NCBI RefSeq assembly: GCF_000004075.3
Contig: NC_026659.2
Coordinates: 23,082,272-23,146,271 of the forward strand
DNA length: 64,000 nucleotides
Source of the DNA: Cucumis sativus
Taxonomy: Eukaryota; Streptophyta; Magnoliopsida; Cucurbitales; Cucurbitaceae
Reading direction: 5' to 3'
Position 1 is the first letter of the stretch; each line of letters begins with the position of its first letter. Position numbers and translations under genes: made by a program. The notes under the pieces are model-generated. The model was not told where the DNA came from and searched no databases. It saw only the letters and a list, made by a program, of their open reading frames with translations. Below are positions 11,997-23,321 of this stretch, piece after piece.

Positions 11997-14384
11997 ATGT
12001 TTTTCGACGCCGCCCCTCTCTCCATCCTCCTCCTCTTACCTCTGGCCTCCGCCCAACCCACAACAAACCCCCGCAAATTCTCCTCCTTCTCAATTTCCCA
12101 ATCTCCATGGCGGCCCACCCAGAACCTCACTCTCCTTTCCCCCAACTCCCTTTTCGCCGCCGGCTTCCACCCACTACCCAACAACTCCAATCTCTTCATC
12201 TTCTCCGTTTGGTACTTCAACATCTCAACCGACAACGTCGTCTGGTCCGCCAACCGTCTTCATCCGGTCAACCGTTCAGCAGCTCTGGTCATCACAGCCA
12301 CCGGCCAGCTCCGTCTCAACGACGCCTCCGGTCGCAACCTCTGGCCTTCCAACAATGTCTCAGCCCATTCAAACTCGACCCAATTAATCCTTCGCGACGA
12401 TGGTGACTTGATTTACGGCACATGGGAAAGCTTCCAATTCCCCACCAATACTTTCTTGCCTAATCATACATTTAATGGAACCTCAATCGTCTCCAACAAC
12501 GGCAAATATTCGTTTGTAAACTCTGCTAATTTGACGTTTGGTACAGAGACTTATTGGTCCTCTGGAAATCCATTCCAGAATTTTCAAATTGATGGTCAAA
12601 TTATCATAAACAATCAAATCCCAGTTATCCCTTCTGATTTTAACTCGACCCGGTTCCGGAAATTGGTTCTTGATGATGATGGGAACCTCAGGATTTTTAG
12701 TTTCAACCCCAATTGGCCTCGGTGGGATGTAGTTTGGCAAGCACATGTAGAGTTGTGTCAAATTTTAGATACTTGTGGCCCAAATTCTGTCTGTATGAGT
12801 AGTGGCAGTTACAATTCCACTTATTGTGTCTGCGCACCCGGATTCAGCCCCAATCCTCGAGGAGGAGCGCGGCAGGGATGCCACCGGAAACTCAACGTAT
12901 CAAACAAACCCAAGTTTCTTCAACTGGATTTTGTGAATTTCAGAGGCGGGGTTAAACAAATCTCTTTGCAAACTCCAAATATTTCAGTCTGTCAAGCGGA
13001 TTGCTTGAAGAATTCGAGCTGCGTGGGCTATACATTCAGCTTCGACGGCAACGGCAACGCCCACGCCCAGTGTGTGCTTCAGCTAGACATTTTGTCGAAC
13101 GGGTTGTGGTCTCCTGGGATGAAGGCAGCTGCCTTTGTGAAGGTCGACAATTCGGAAACAGATCGCTCAAATTTCACCGGAATGATGTACAAACTCCAAA
13201 CTACATGTCCAGTTCGCATAACCCTCCGGCCCCCACCGGTAAATAAAGACAACACCACCAGAAACATATTGATAATCAGTACCATATTCGTTGCCGAACT
13301 AATTACCGGTGCAGTTTTCTTCTGGGCATTCTTGAAGAGATTTGTAAAATACAGAGACATGGCTCGCACTCTTGGTCTCGAATCACTTCCCGCCGGCGGC
13401 CCAAAGCGGTTCAATTATGCCGAGCTAAAGACGGCCACAAACGACTTCTCGACCTGCATCGGAAGAGGGGGATTCGGCGAAGTCTTCAAGGGGGAGCTGC
13501 CAGACAAACGTGTGGTAGCCGTCAAGTGCTTGAAAAACGTCGCGGGAGGTGACCGTGACTTTTGGGCGGAGGTCACCATCATCGCGAGGATGCACCATCT
13601 TAACTTGCTTCGATTATGGGGATTCTGCGCAGAAAAGGGTCAGAGAATTTTAGTATACGAACATATCCCGAATGGATCGCTGGACAAATTCCTGTTTGTG
13701 AAGCATTCACCTTCCGATTCGGAGAAGGAGGAAAGAGAGACGGAAGAAGAAAGGTCACCGCTGGATTGGAGCATACGGTACCGAATCGCCATCGGAGTAG
13801 CGAGAGCAATCGCGTACTTGCACGAGGAATGCTTGGAATGGGTGTTGCATCGAGACATAAAACCAGAGAACATCCTTCTAGACAACGATTTCTGCCCGAA
13901 GTTATCAGATTTCGGGTTGTCGAAGTTGAGGAAAAACGAGGAGACAACAGTGAGTATGTCTCGGATCAGAGGGACGCCTGGATATGTAGCACCGGAGCTG
14001 GTGAAATTGGGTTCAAATTCAATAACGACGAAGGCAGATGTGTACAGTTTCGGGATGGTGCTGCTGGAGATAATCAGCGGGACAAGGAATTTTGAGATAA
14101 AGAGATGGACAGTGGAGAGTGCAGATTGGTACTTTCCAGGATGGGCATTCGAGAAGGCGTTCGTGGAGGAGAAGATGAAGGAGATATTAGACGGTCGGAT
14201 AAGGGAAGAATACGAGAGGGGGGGTAATGTATGTATTGTTAATCGAATGGTGGAAACGGCGATGTGGTGTCTTCAAAACCAACCGGAGAAGAGACCGTCG
14301 ATGGGGAAAGTGGTGAAGATGTTGGAAGGGAAGCTTGAAATTCCTCCTCCAGAAAAGCCTTCTATTTACTTCTTGTCTCAATGA
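11997..14384 (+). CDS. G-type lectin S-receptor-like Ser/Thr protein kinase, copy 1
   Basis: Intronless gene encoding 795 residues, a plasma-membrane receptor kinase of the S-domain class. Order of parts: signal peptide 1-19 (cleavage likely after PLASA), B-lectin domain about 40-150, EGF-like/cysteine region about 254-296, PAN/apple-like region about 327-385, transmembrane segment about 423-446, kinase domain from about 483. Kinase motifs are intact: glycine loop GRGGFG 489-494, lysine 510 (VAVK), HRD 618-620 (an RD kinase), DFG 638-640, APE-equivalent near 665. There are many N-x-S/T sites outside the membrane. It is a close paralogue of the minus-strand gene at 23322-25799, but the signal peptides differ and this copy ends at YFLSQ, about 37 residues short of copy 2. 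An out-of-frame ATG at 11902 overlaps the start. The ligand cannot be told from sequence. Confidence 0.95.
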   Translation: MFFDAAPLSILLLLPLASAQPTTNPRKFSSFSISQSPWRPTQNLTLLSPNSLFAAGFHPLPNNSNLFIFSVWYFNISTDNVVWSANRLHPVNRSAALVITATGQLRLNDASGRNLWPSNNVSAHSNSTQLILRDDGDLIYGTWESFQFPTNTFLPNHTFNGTSIVSNNGKYSFVNSANLTFGTETYWSSGNPFQNFQIDGQIIINNQIPVIPSDFNSTRFRKLVLDDDGNLRIFSFNPNWPRWDVVWQAHVELCQILDTCGPNSVCMSSGSYNSTYCVCAPGFSPNPRGGARQGCHRKLNVSNKPKFLQLDFVNFRGGVKQISLQTPNISVCQADCLKNSSCVGYTFSFDGNGNAHAQCVLQLDILSNGLWSPGMKAAAFVKVDNSETDRSNFTGMMYKLQTTCPVRITLRPPPVNKDNTTRNILIISTIFVAELITGAVFFWAFLKRFVKYRDMARTLGLESLPAGGPKRFNYAELKTATNDFSTCIGRGGFGEVFKGELPDKRVVAVKCLKNVAGGDRDFWAEVTIIARMHHLNLLRLWGFCAEKGQRILVYEHIPNGSLDKFLFVKHSPSDSEKEERETEEERSPLDWSIRYRIAIGVARAIAYLHEECLEWVLHRDIKPENILLDNDFCPKLSDFGLSKLRKNEETTVSMSRIRGTPGYVAPELVKLGSNSITTKADVYSFGMVLLEIISGTRNFEIKRWTVESADWYFPGWAFEKAFVEEKMKEILDGRIREEYERGGNVCIVNRMVETAMWCLQNQPEKRPSMGKVVKMLEGKLEIPPPEKPSIYFLSQ

Positions 14385-15638
14385 AATTAAATTAAGCCTA
14401 AGCCTGCCTTTGGGATACACCAAACTCCTTCCTTCGAAGTCAGTTCACGTTCTCTAATTCATCCACAATATTATTATGTAAATAGTTTATTAATTAAATA
14501 TCAAATAAAATCTTTTCATCACCCCCATGAATATGTCAAAATTTTCATCTTACCCCAAACCACTTCTTCTCCCATCAATTTCCTTCTTCCCTCTTTTCTA
14601 TTTTTAGAATTATAAATATAACAAAATGTATCCTTTATTTGCGACTATTTTCAAATTTGGATTAATTTTTTTCTAAAATTACAAATACATTTTTAATTAT
14701 TTAAATAAACACAACAAAAAATTAAATGGGTCAATTATAGGAGTTGATTATTGATTACTGTTAACTATTATAACTCATGATTAACTAGAATATTATTATA
14801 ATAATTTGTGTTGTAGCCTAAACAAATTATTATAATTTATAATAATTATAACTCACATATTATGATATCCAAACTGGATGTGGTAAATGTTTTGTTAATT
14901 TACTTAAAACACCCTCTACCCTAGAAAAAAAATCATTCAAAATTATGGAAGACTTTGTGAGAAGATTTAATGAATGATCCTTGAAGGAGGAATTTGAAGA
15001 AGACTTTGATTTGTGTTATCAACTTTAAGACATTGCATTTTGTATTTTATTGACCAATCCTTTTGTCTGAAAGTGTGGCCATCCTTTTGTCTGCCACATT
15101 CTCCTGAGGACAAAAATGAAAGATTGTTGCCTTTATGTAAAGTGGGAAAAACATTGGGCCCCCAATAACAACAACCACACATCAAATTGGGCCAGAGAGA
15201 GAAATTTGAGGCCCAAAAAGGGAACAAACAAGATTAACTTTTATAGAACATGAAGAGGAACATTCTCAAGTAAAAAATAAAGTTAAGAGCCAAAGTCAAT
15301 CATAATGTCTTAATACAGCATGCTCTAGCAACAGCATAGCACCATAATGTTTAGATTAAGCAAAAGAATATAAGATAACAATGTCAATTATTTGATTATT
15401 GTTTCCACAAGCAAATCTATCATTTTTCTATACAATCTCCAAAAATATTGGCATAAAAAAAAAAAAATGGAACCAAAACATAACTAATCCAGTATAGAGC
15501 CAAAAACCAAGAGATGAGATGAAATATATGTTATATTATATATCTATACTTGTATTCTTATAGGACTTGGATATATGGAAAAAATGTGGGTTTGACAGAG
15601 AAAGGGTATTGAAGATCTTCATGATTAGTGTTTAGGCA
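14385..15638. other. Intergenic spacer between receptor kinase copy 1 and PLATZ gene
   Basis: About 1.25 kb between two convergent genes, so mainly 3' UTRs and spacer. It is AT-rich apart from 14990-15220, which has mixed composition and several GGGCCC/GGCCCA words. No coding ORF or RNA gene is recognised. Confidence 0.5.
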
Positions 15639-17209
15639 TTACTTCAGAGGCGATCGATGTGGAATGCCTTTCCTTTTATGCAAAAGCTTCTTTGGATTCA
15701 ACACCATCTTCACTCGCCATGCTTTAATCTCTTCAGTTGATTCAGCTACTGAGATCGATGATGATTCCATTTCACTTGTATTGATTTCTAGATTATGGTT
15801 TTCCTTCCATGGAATATCTTTAAGATTTGGCTCTGAATCCATGAATCTACAGCATTGATTGTTGAGTTCCATTGGAACCATAGAGACCTGACAAGTTGAG
15901 CAATGTGACATGTTCAAGTCATGCAAGAAAATGAATGAGAGGAAATGCAAGTTTAAACCGAAACAAGAAAGAATTTCGTTTACTTTGCAGGCGATCGAGC
16001 AGAAGCGATTAGGCAAGTCTTGTATGTATCTCCCACAAGCTTCACAAGTACCTCCAAACTTCAATTTTGTTGACGGTTTCGAATCTTTCGATTGTGGACG
16101 AGGACTCAAATGAACAGCCTTCTCCCCATTTATCTTATAAGTCTAGTGAATCAAACATTCAGTACTTTAGTCTCAAACACTACCATAATTCACCAACAAC
16201 AACAACAAAAAGATCTCTATCATGATTAAATTCAATGCTTTCTCAAAGTCGTTCCCTTCGAGGATTGTTTCATTTATGGAAGCATACTTGAGCGATTAAA
16301 CATCTAGAAGTATGATTTGATCACAACTTACAACCAGCAGCAACAGGTAACATGACAAGTTCAGTATTAAAAGTTTAGATAATTTTAAGGAGGTAATAAA
16401 GGGATACCTGAATATTGCAACAATCAAGGTGGTCCTGTAAGTCGGGAACACGAACGACGTACTGATAAACGTACTTACAGATCTGTAGCCGGCGATGAAC
16501 ACAATGAGATATCAGGCAATGCCTGCAGATAGCAATACCACAATCTATACAAAACACATTCTTTTCATTTTTTCTATTGTTTTGATGATGAACACAAGAA
16601 CCAAAAAATTTGCTTTGCAAAAGGGAATTAAGCCAATCTGTTTTCCTTTTCTTCAAATAAATCTTGCATCCTGCCTGCAATATCCATATCAAAACAATTC
16701 AATTCATTTGATGATTGCTTGTGAATAAGACTAATTTGTCAAATCATTAGAGAATCCTAACATAAACCAAAACAATACCAAATTGAGGCATCATCATCAA
16801 AAAGCTAAAAAGAAATTAGGTATAATTTGCCAAAATTACCCATTCATGACATAAGATATGAAAACTCCTTGTAAAATTTAACGATAGAATACACTCTCAA
16901 ATCAGTCACATACAATAAATTATAAGACAGGAAACTAAAAAAAACAACCAAACATGTATAGTAGATAGCAAACAATCCATACTCTGAACAATCTGAATTA
17001 TATTTATAATACCCAAAAAATGCTGAAACAAAATGATTAAACAACATTCAATGATTAAGAAAGAAGAGAAACAATCTGGGTGGAACGAATTCATATGATT
17101 GAACAAAACAAACAAGAAATTAAGAAGAAACGCAATGAAAAGAAACACCCAAAAACAGCAAAATAATAATAAGAATAATAAAAACAGAGGAAACATCAAG
17201 ACTCACCAT
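15639..17209 (-). CDS. PLATZ-family zinc-binding transcription factor
   Basis: Plant-specific nuclear DNA-binding protein; PLATZ factors bind A/T-rich DNA and usually repress. Proposed exons in transcript order: 17209-17207 (ATG only), 16674-16408, 16142-15984 and 15887-15639, giving 225 residues, normal for the family. The first zinc motif is complete: C28-x2-H31-x11-C43-x2-C46-x4-C51-x2-C54-x3-H58-x2-H61. The second, C-x2-C-x11-C-x3-C, sits in exon 3 (GGTCEACGRYI, then FCSIAC). All junctions are GT-AG and phase 0. Two points are less certain. The start relies on an ATG directly before a strong GTGAGT donor at 17206, because exon 2 has no in-frame ATG before the zinc motif. The 96-nt last intron (15983-15888) could be retained without breaking the frame. 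Confidence 0.88.
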
Positions 17210-20200
17210 ATTGAAATGTAATCTGAAGGAATTTCAAGTTCTGGGTGGATGAGAAATCGATTAAAAAAAAACACTGGAATAATGGGAAATTTGTTCAAGT
17301 GAATTGGGGGAAAAAAGAGGAATCAGAGAGAGAAGAAGAGGAATAGGCCAATATAGAGACTGTGTATGCGGCTACAAAGTGAAAACTGAATAATAACAAT
17401 AATAATAAGAAATAAAAAAAAAGAAAAAAGAGAGGGGGAAATATAAAAAAGAAAAGGGGAAAGTGAGAAAATGGAAGGTGAAATGTTTTTGGAAGCTGCT
17501 GCGAACAATTGCGCCCATTAGAGTAAAAGGAAGGAAACAGTCTGCAAACGGCGGGAAAGATGAAGGGGTTTGAGCCGTTGGATGATAATGTTGATTGGAC
17601 GGTAGAGATTCCGTTATATTTTCCGAGTGTAATGATGGGAGTTGGATTGTGTGGGGTCCGATATGACAAATAAATTCGTTTCGCCGAAATATCCGAAATT
17701 TACGCCATCGCCGTTCTCTCTTTATTATCATTTTTATCATTTCCAAATTACAACTAATCAATTACAAATATATTTTCTAAATTCCCAATCAAATTTAAAC
17801 TATTCTTTTCTTCTTTTTTTTCTTTTTAGATTACCATAAATGCTCCTTCCTTAAATTACCTTTTTTTTTTTCTTTTTTCTTTTTGCATTTATGTATTATA
17901 GTTTCCATGCTTTATTGGTCTCAATACAATTATTATTATACTACTAAAAATCAATTATTCAGTCTTATGTATTTTGTATTTTAAAGGTTTAATCACATTT
18001 AAACGAGAGTTATCACCCTAAATTACACTCATTATTCAAAATCCACAAATTATTACTTATCTCTTTAGCCAAGGATTCTTTGTTCAATTATAATTTTATT
18101 GTTCTTAATAATTGGTATGTAGTTTTGTAGAAATATATTAAGAGTTTTAATTATACTATAAGGATCATTTTGGAAAGCTTTTAAAACCAAACTAATAACT
18201 CATATATGTTTAATAATTTGGTCCCTAAAAATTAGATTATTTTTCTATTTTGATCTCTTAAATCCTAGATCGACCTGGATATATAGATTGACGTTCATAT
18301 CATCGTTTAGTGAACATTTCTTATATCTTGTACTATCAACATATGTATACAATATCATTTTAACAAAATTTCATCACCAATATAAGTGTATAAGTGTATA
18401 CCCTACTAAAAATGAACTTTAAATTTATAATATGTAAATTTTGTTCTCTTTAATTTAAATTTTACTTAAGGTTGAGAACAGAATTAGAAACACGATTTTA
18501 GCATATTTATTCGAAAAAGAATATTGGACGATATATTTTTTGTTTACCAGAAGTGTAGCAAAGTAAATTATAAGTTAAATGATAAAAACTATCCTTAAAC
18601 GTAACTTTGCCACAAATTTTATATATAAATTGGTAGAGGGGTTTGATCTTGTTGTGGTACCAATAATAAAGAAGTGAGACTAATTATTGTGGGACAAGAC
18701 ATGATAATTGTTTCAAACATTTTCATGGTTGTACAAATTATTGGCAACCCTAATCCCATTGGAGAATGTAATCAATAATGACCCAAAAAATACAAATAAT
18801 GTCCTGCTTTCTTTTCTCTACATTTTAGCCCAATAATGTTCCCTTTAGTCTGTATCAATTTTTTTACAACCATACTTCTCTATTATCTTCCTATCATACA
18901 TGATTATAGATACTTTTCTAAAACCTATATATTGTCATGGGTCTAAGATCGTATCTCAAATTAGATAGTATCATATCGTTATAGTGATATTTTGAGGATT
19001 CTTGTCTAGAAAATAAGTTTTCTCTTTTTCTCAAACAAAATGTTATAGTTGTCAAAAAGTTATTACTGTAGGGAGGAAAGGCCTACTAAATGAGTATATC
19101 ATAACCTTTGTCTTTAATTTAGAGGTTTGAGGTTTTAATACTCCTATGGGATGGAGAAAATTTTTAGAAATTTTTATTTTCAATCAAATGTTTGGCATAT
19201 AAGTAGCTTTTAATAATTAAATGGGATCAACTCAATAAATAAGATAAATTATTTGATTAAATGTAAAATAAGGAACGATGGCATATGTACTTAGTATTGT
19301 TACAATAAAAGAATAAATCAAAACAAAAATGTGTTAATACTAGTTTTTAAAATATTAAATTAAATGTTTTGTCTATAACTCAGTTTGAGTTAGAGATGAC
19401 AATTCAGTTGTGGATTTGATACTTTTCATAGTTTTGAAACTGAAATGACTAAACCCGAAAATTAATAACTCAATTCAAAAATATCTCTATACTTCAGAAG
19501 ATGCATTAATGCTCTTAGTTTTATATTTTTTTTTTTGAAGTCTTTTTTACTGCAAAAAAGAAGTACCAATTTTAGAACAAATTATATGGATATTATTTTT
19601 TTCATGAATACTATATTTTCATTTGTCCAATTTTTACATCATTCTTTTCACAACAAAATATAATCTAAAATTTTAAGTTAAAGCATAAAATCTTAAAAAA
19701 TTCACAAATTTGCAAAATAAAAATTGATAATAGTGCTGAATACAAAAGAATGTATTTGACTATTAATACAAATGATGAAACATATTTAAGTATTTTCAAT
19801 ATTATTTTTCTTTTTGTTATAATCTATTTACCTTAATTGAAATGTGATAATTTTCTAATAGAGATAAACAAAAGGTTAAATGGTCAATAAGAAGAGGAGT
19901 AATAGGCGAGATAAATTAGATTAAATAGTTACTTCTTTTTTTTTTCCTTTTAAGGTATGAGTGCTACTAATGCAACTAATTTTGACCATTTAGAAGCATC
20001 TTTACTTCCAACCATTGGATTTTGCTCAAATATATTCACAGTAATTGTAAATTTGAAAACTTACAAAACTTAACTCTATTTTTTAAACAAAAACACTAAC
20101 ATTTACCACAACTAACACATGATGTTCAAATATATATATACTTTTACAATATATATACTTTTACCCTAATTAAACTACAAAGTATAAAAGGATATCTTTT

Positions 20201-23200
20201 CCTGATAATTTAGCCAATCAAAAATAAAAGTGATATGTAAAATCAAAATTTAAATTTTACTTTTTTTTTCAAAGGTATTGTTGTAATAAATACTGGGGTT
20301 GAGATCTGAACACAAGACCTCTTGTACACAAGAACATGTAACCGCCAGTAGAGCCAACTCATGTTGACATTTAAATATTAATTTAATAGTGTTAAAATTT
20401 TCTTTTATAGAGCTGTTTTATTATTATTATTATGTATATTTAAATTGATGTCACCTTTAAGGTGAAAGGGTTAAAAATTAATATATATATTTTTCTATTT
20501 CTCATTTCTCATTTATATTATTTACTCTTTAAAAATAAATATTTTATTTCATGTTTAAGATATTATACATATACATATAGTTTATATAGATATATTTATG
20601 AATCTATGATGTAGAAGGAGTCTAACACACACTGCACTCCTCACACAAAAGTTGTTAATGACAACAATAATAATAGGAACAATTATTCTAGAAATTTAAT
20701 TAGACTAATGGATTGAAAGTTTTTAAATCATGCTCATTGCACTATGAACATATATTTTAATCTTGGAAATAAACTATACATAAGTTAGAGTTTTAATTCT
20801 CAATTACACATGAATTTATTACATTTACAATCAATACATACAATCACTGATGTAGCTATAATTTTTAAGTTGACTCACTTCGCACAGATGTTTTGCTAAA
20901 GTTATGGAGATTCAATTCATTAGTGGGTAAACATTGTTGTATTAAAGAAAAGGTTTTCTTCAGAATTTTGAGGTTAGAATAGAAATATGATGATTTGAAC
21001 TGGAATTCATCAGAAAAGAATGAGCAAAAAGTAGAAGCTATGTTTAATTCTTCAGGTGTATGGCAGGATAATGCAAGGAGGAAGAGAAAGAGGAAGAAGG
21101 GAAGAAAAGGGAGGAAGGAAACGAGCTGTTGATGGTGAGGGGCAAAGGAGAAGGCCAAGATCATGACCACGCGTCATAATATCCAATGACTCAGATTACA
21201 CCATGGTCTTCTTTTTCTTTTTCTTTTATAAATTATAATTATTATTTTTTATATTCGATGAGCCCTTCTCCCAAAGAATTAAAAAATGTGTAAATTTTCT
21301 TTTTATGTGGAAAAGAATTTAATTTTTTTTTCCATATGTAGAAGCCATATTTATCATGTCTATTTCGTCAATAATATATGCAAAGAATGACGCTCAAAAA
21401 TTAACACAAGAGTACGGAATACATAAATGAAAGGAAAAAAACTAATTAAGAACAACGGTATATCAATAGACCAAACCATGGAAATTGAAAAAAAAAAAAT
21501 GGAATGATAAACGATGTTCCATTCACATAATGGCCAATTACCAACATCTATTAAAATAATATTCTCTCGCTATTGTTGTCATTACCACTTGCAAAAATGG
21601 AGAGAAAAGGGAGACAAATGGCAGATACTAAACCCAAGAAAAAGGAAAAATCTTTTGGATAATAATAGACGATGTTGTAATTGATATTCCTCTAATCTGT
21701 TTAGGGTATATTGTCTTAATTGAAGGTTCATATTTCAGTGTTGTTGATGTGAAAGTTTAATAAGAACTCAACAAGGAAAATTGAAGATATTATTCGTGAA
21801 AGGGGGAAAACACAAAGTTCCCTTCAAAAAGAGAATTGGAGTAGGGGTAAGAGGTCAATATCTTGGACTATGTGTGAATGATGGGAGTGGGTTGTGGTTA
21901 GGGTCAAAGTGAAAAAGATATAATTGTGGAGAATGAGTGAAGGTTGGTGAGGTGCCTAATTTGGAGGGAGATTTAGGTTATGGAGTAGGTCTAAATAAAT
22001 GGGTAAGAGAGGAGAGGTAGTGTGGAAAGTGTAGTTCCCCTCCATTTGGGGAATTATATTAACCAATACTCTCCTATTTTCCCACAATATGTGAAAAACT
22101 AACTCCATTTTCTCACTATCTTATACTTTGTTTTAACTTTTTTTTTTTTTTTTTGTTTCCTTGAGAATAATATTTTTTAAAAAAACAAACGATATGCTAT
22201 TAAACTTGATATTGTCACGAAGGATAAATATTTTGTCTACTTTGTCATTTCTTCTTTAAGTTTTCCAAATTTTATTATTGATCATCATTCTTCTTTATAA
22301 AAGAAAGTGAGAGACGGTTAAAAAAAACCAGTTATAAATTTTTAATTGTAAAAAGTATCCTCACACAAGTCTAACTTAGAAAGTGAGATTAGACTAGAAG
22401 TAGACCAAAGGTCAATTTCACTATAGGCTTGAGATGATAAATTTGAGCAATGATATCTATACAAGTTGTCTTCAAATTTGTTCACTTTGAATGAATTTAA
22501 TGGTCATGTGTGGAGTTGAATTGTGTTAGAGATTCTTATACAGGTGTGATGTGGAACCTACCACACTATGATGTATAAATTACAGTAAATAGTGTCTAAT
22601 TCAGTTAAGCACATAAAAGGTAAGGTCACGACTCTCTTTTGAAGATTACTTACGATCTACTTTTGAAAGTCATCGAATGAAGCTATTTATAAACTTCACG
22701 TTTAATACTCACCTCCGATTACAAGTAACAATGATGATACTCAAGGTTGTAGGATGTCAAATCGAGTGCAACATAGTTATTTGTTGATTGATGTGTTTCT
22801 ACCGGCATAATTGATTGTCCTTATTGGAATGTTAATTTTTTTTTTTTTTCCTTTGGGAGGCACATGTATATCCCAATACCCTGGAGCTTGGGCATTCTCA
22901 TGGGTTTTGGATTTTTCCTTGACAACCCTGGCAAAATATCCTCTTTGTTTTGTTTTCTCTTCTTTTGTAGATACTTTCAAATTTTCTTTCATCAGTTCAA
23001 CATTTCCAAAAAGAAATTTTCAACAAACAACCAAATAAGACATAAACTTGGAGTAAAAGTACAAGTCTCAAAATTAAAAGATTACATCAAAGACTCAACA
23101 AAGTGATTTAAAGCCTAAAGGAAAATATTGTTAAAAATATGCATTTCAAATTTAAAAGATATTTCAAACTTGTTTTTAAAGTTTTAAAATGAAAGTAAGA

Positions 23201-23321
23201 ATATTTCCATATACAGTGTGACAGTGACAATAAGCTTGATTACAAAAAAATTAGATTATGGATTCTAAACATTTTAAGAAAAAAGAATGTTAAAGGTCAA
23301 AAGATTGAGATGGGGGAAAAG
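17210..23321. other. Intergenic region between PLATZ promoter and receptor kinase copy 2
   Basis: About 6.1 kb, very AT-rich. Bases 17210-17720 are the PLATZ 5' leader/promoter zone: purine-rich on the + strand, with a more GC-rich patch at 17480-17720. Segments at 20870-21200 and 21800-22070 have less biased composition but no gene I recognise. A 71-residue minus-strand frame at 22777-22992 looks protein-like over its middle part. The stretch near 20295-20355 resembles a dispersed repeat end. Nothing else is supported. Confidence 0.5.

Noticed and set aside
11902-12387. 161-residue Pro/Ser-rich frame overlapping the receptor kinase
   Set aside because: Not a separate protein gene: its composition is the shifted reading of the lectin-domain coding sequence. 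Kept only as a possible upstream ORF.
16143-16407. PLATZ intron starting GTATCCCTTT, close to a U12 donor
   Set aside because: It differs from the consensus at position 7, and the acceptor end has no CCTTAAC-like branch site, so it is most likely an ordinary U2 intron.
20280-20360. Stretch with ACCTCTTGTACACAAGAACA and GAGCCAACTC, like a repeat or tRNA-derived end
   Set aside because: No cloverleaf, B box or second end could be found, so it is not called.
20865-21170. 101-residue minus-strand ORF with a hydrophobic N-terminal part
   Set aside because: It has a Phe/Leu/Ser-rich run from a purine-rich tract on the + strand, no recognisable domain and no splice or neighbour support. It is probably chance.
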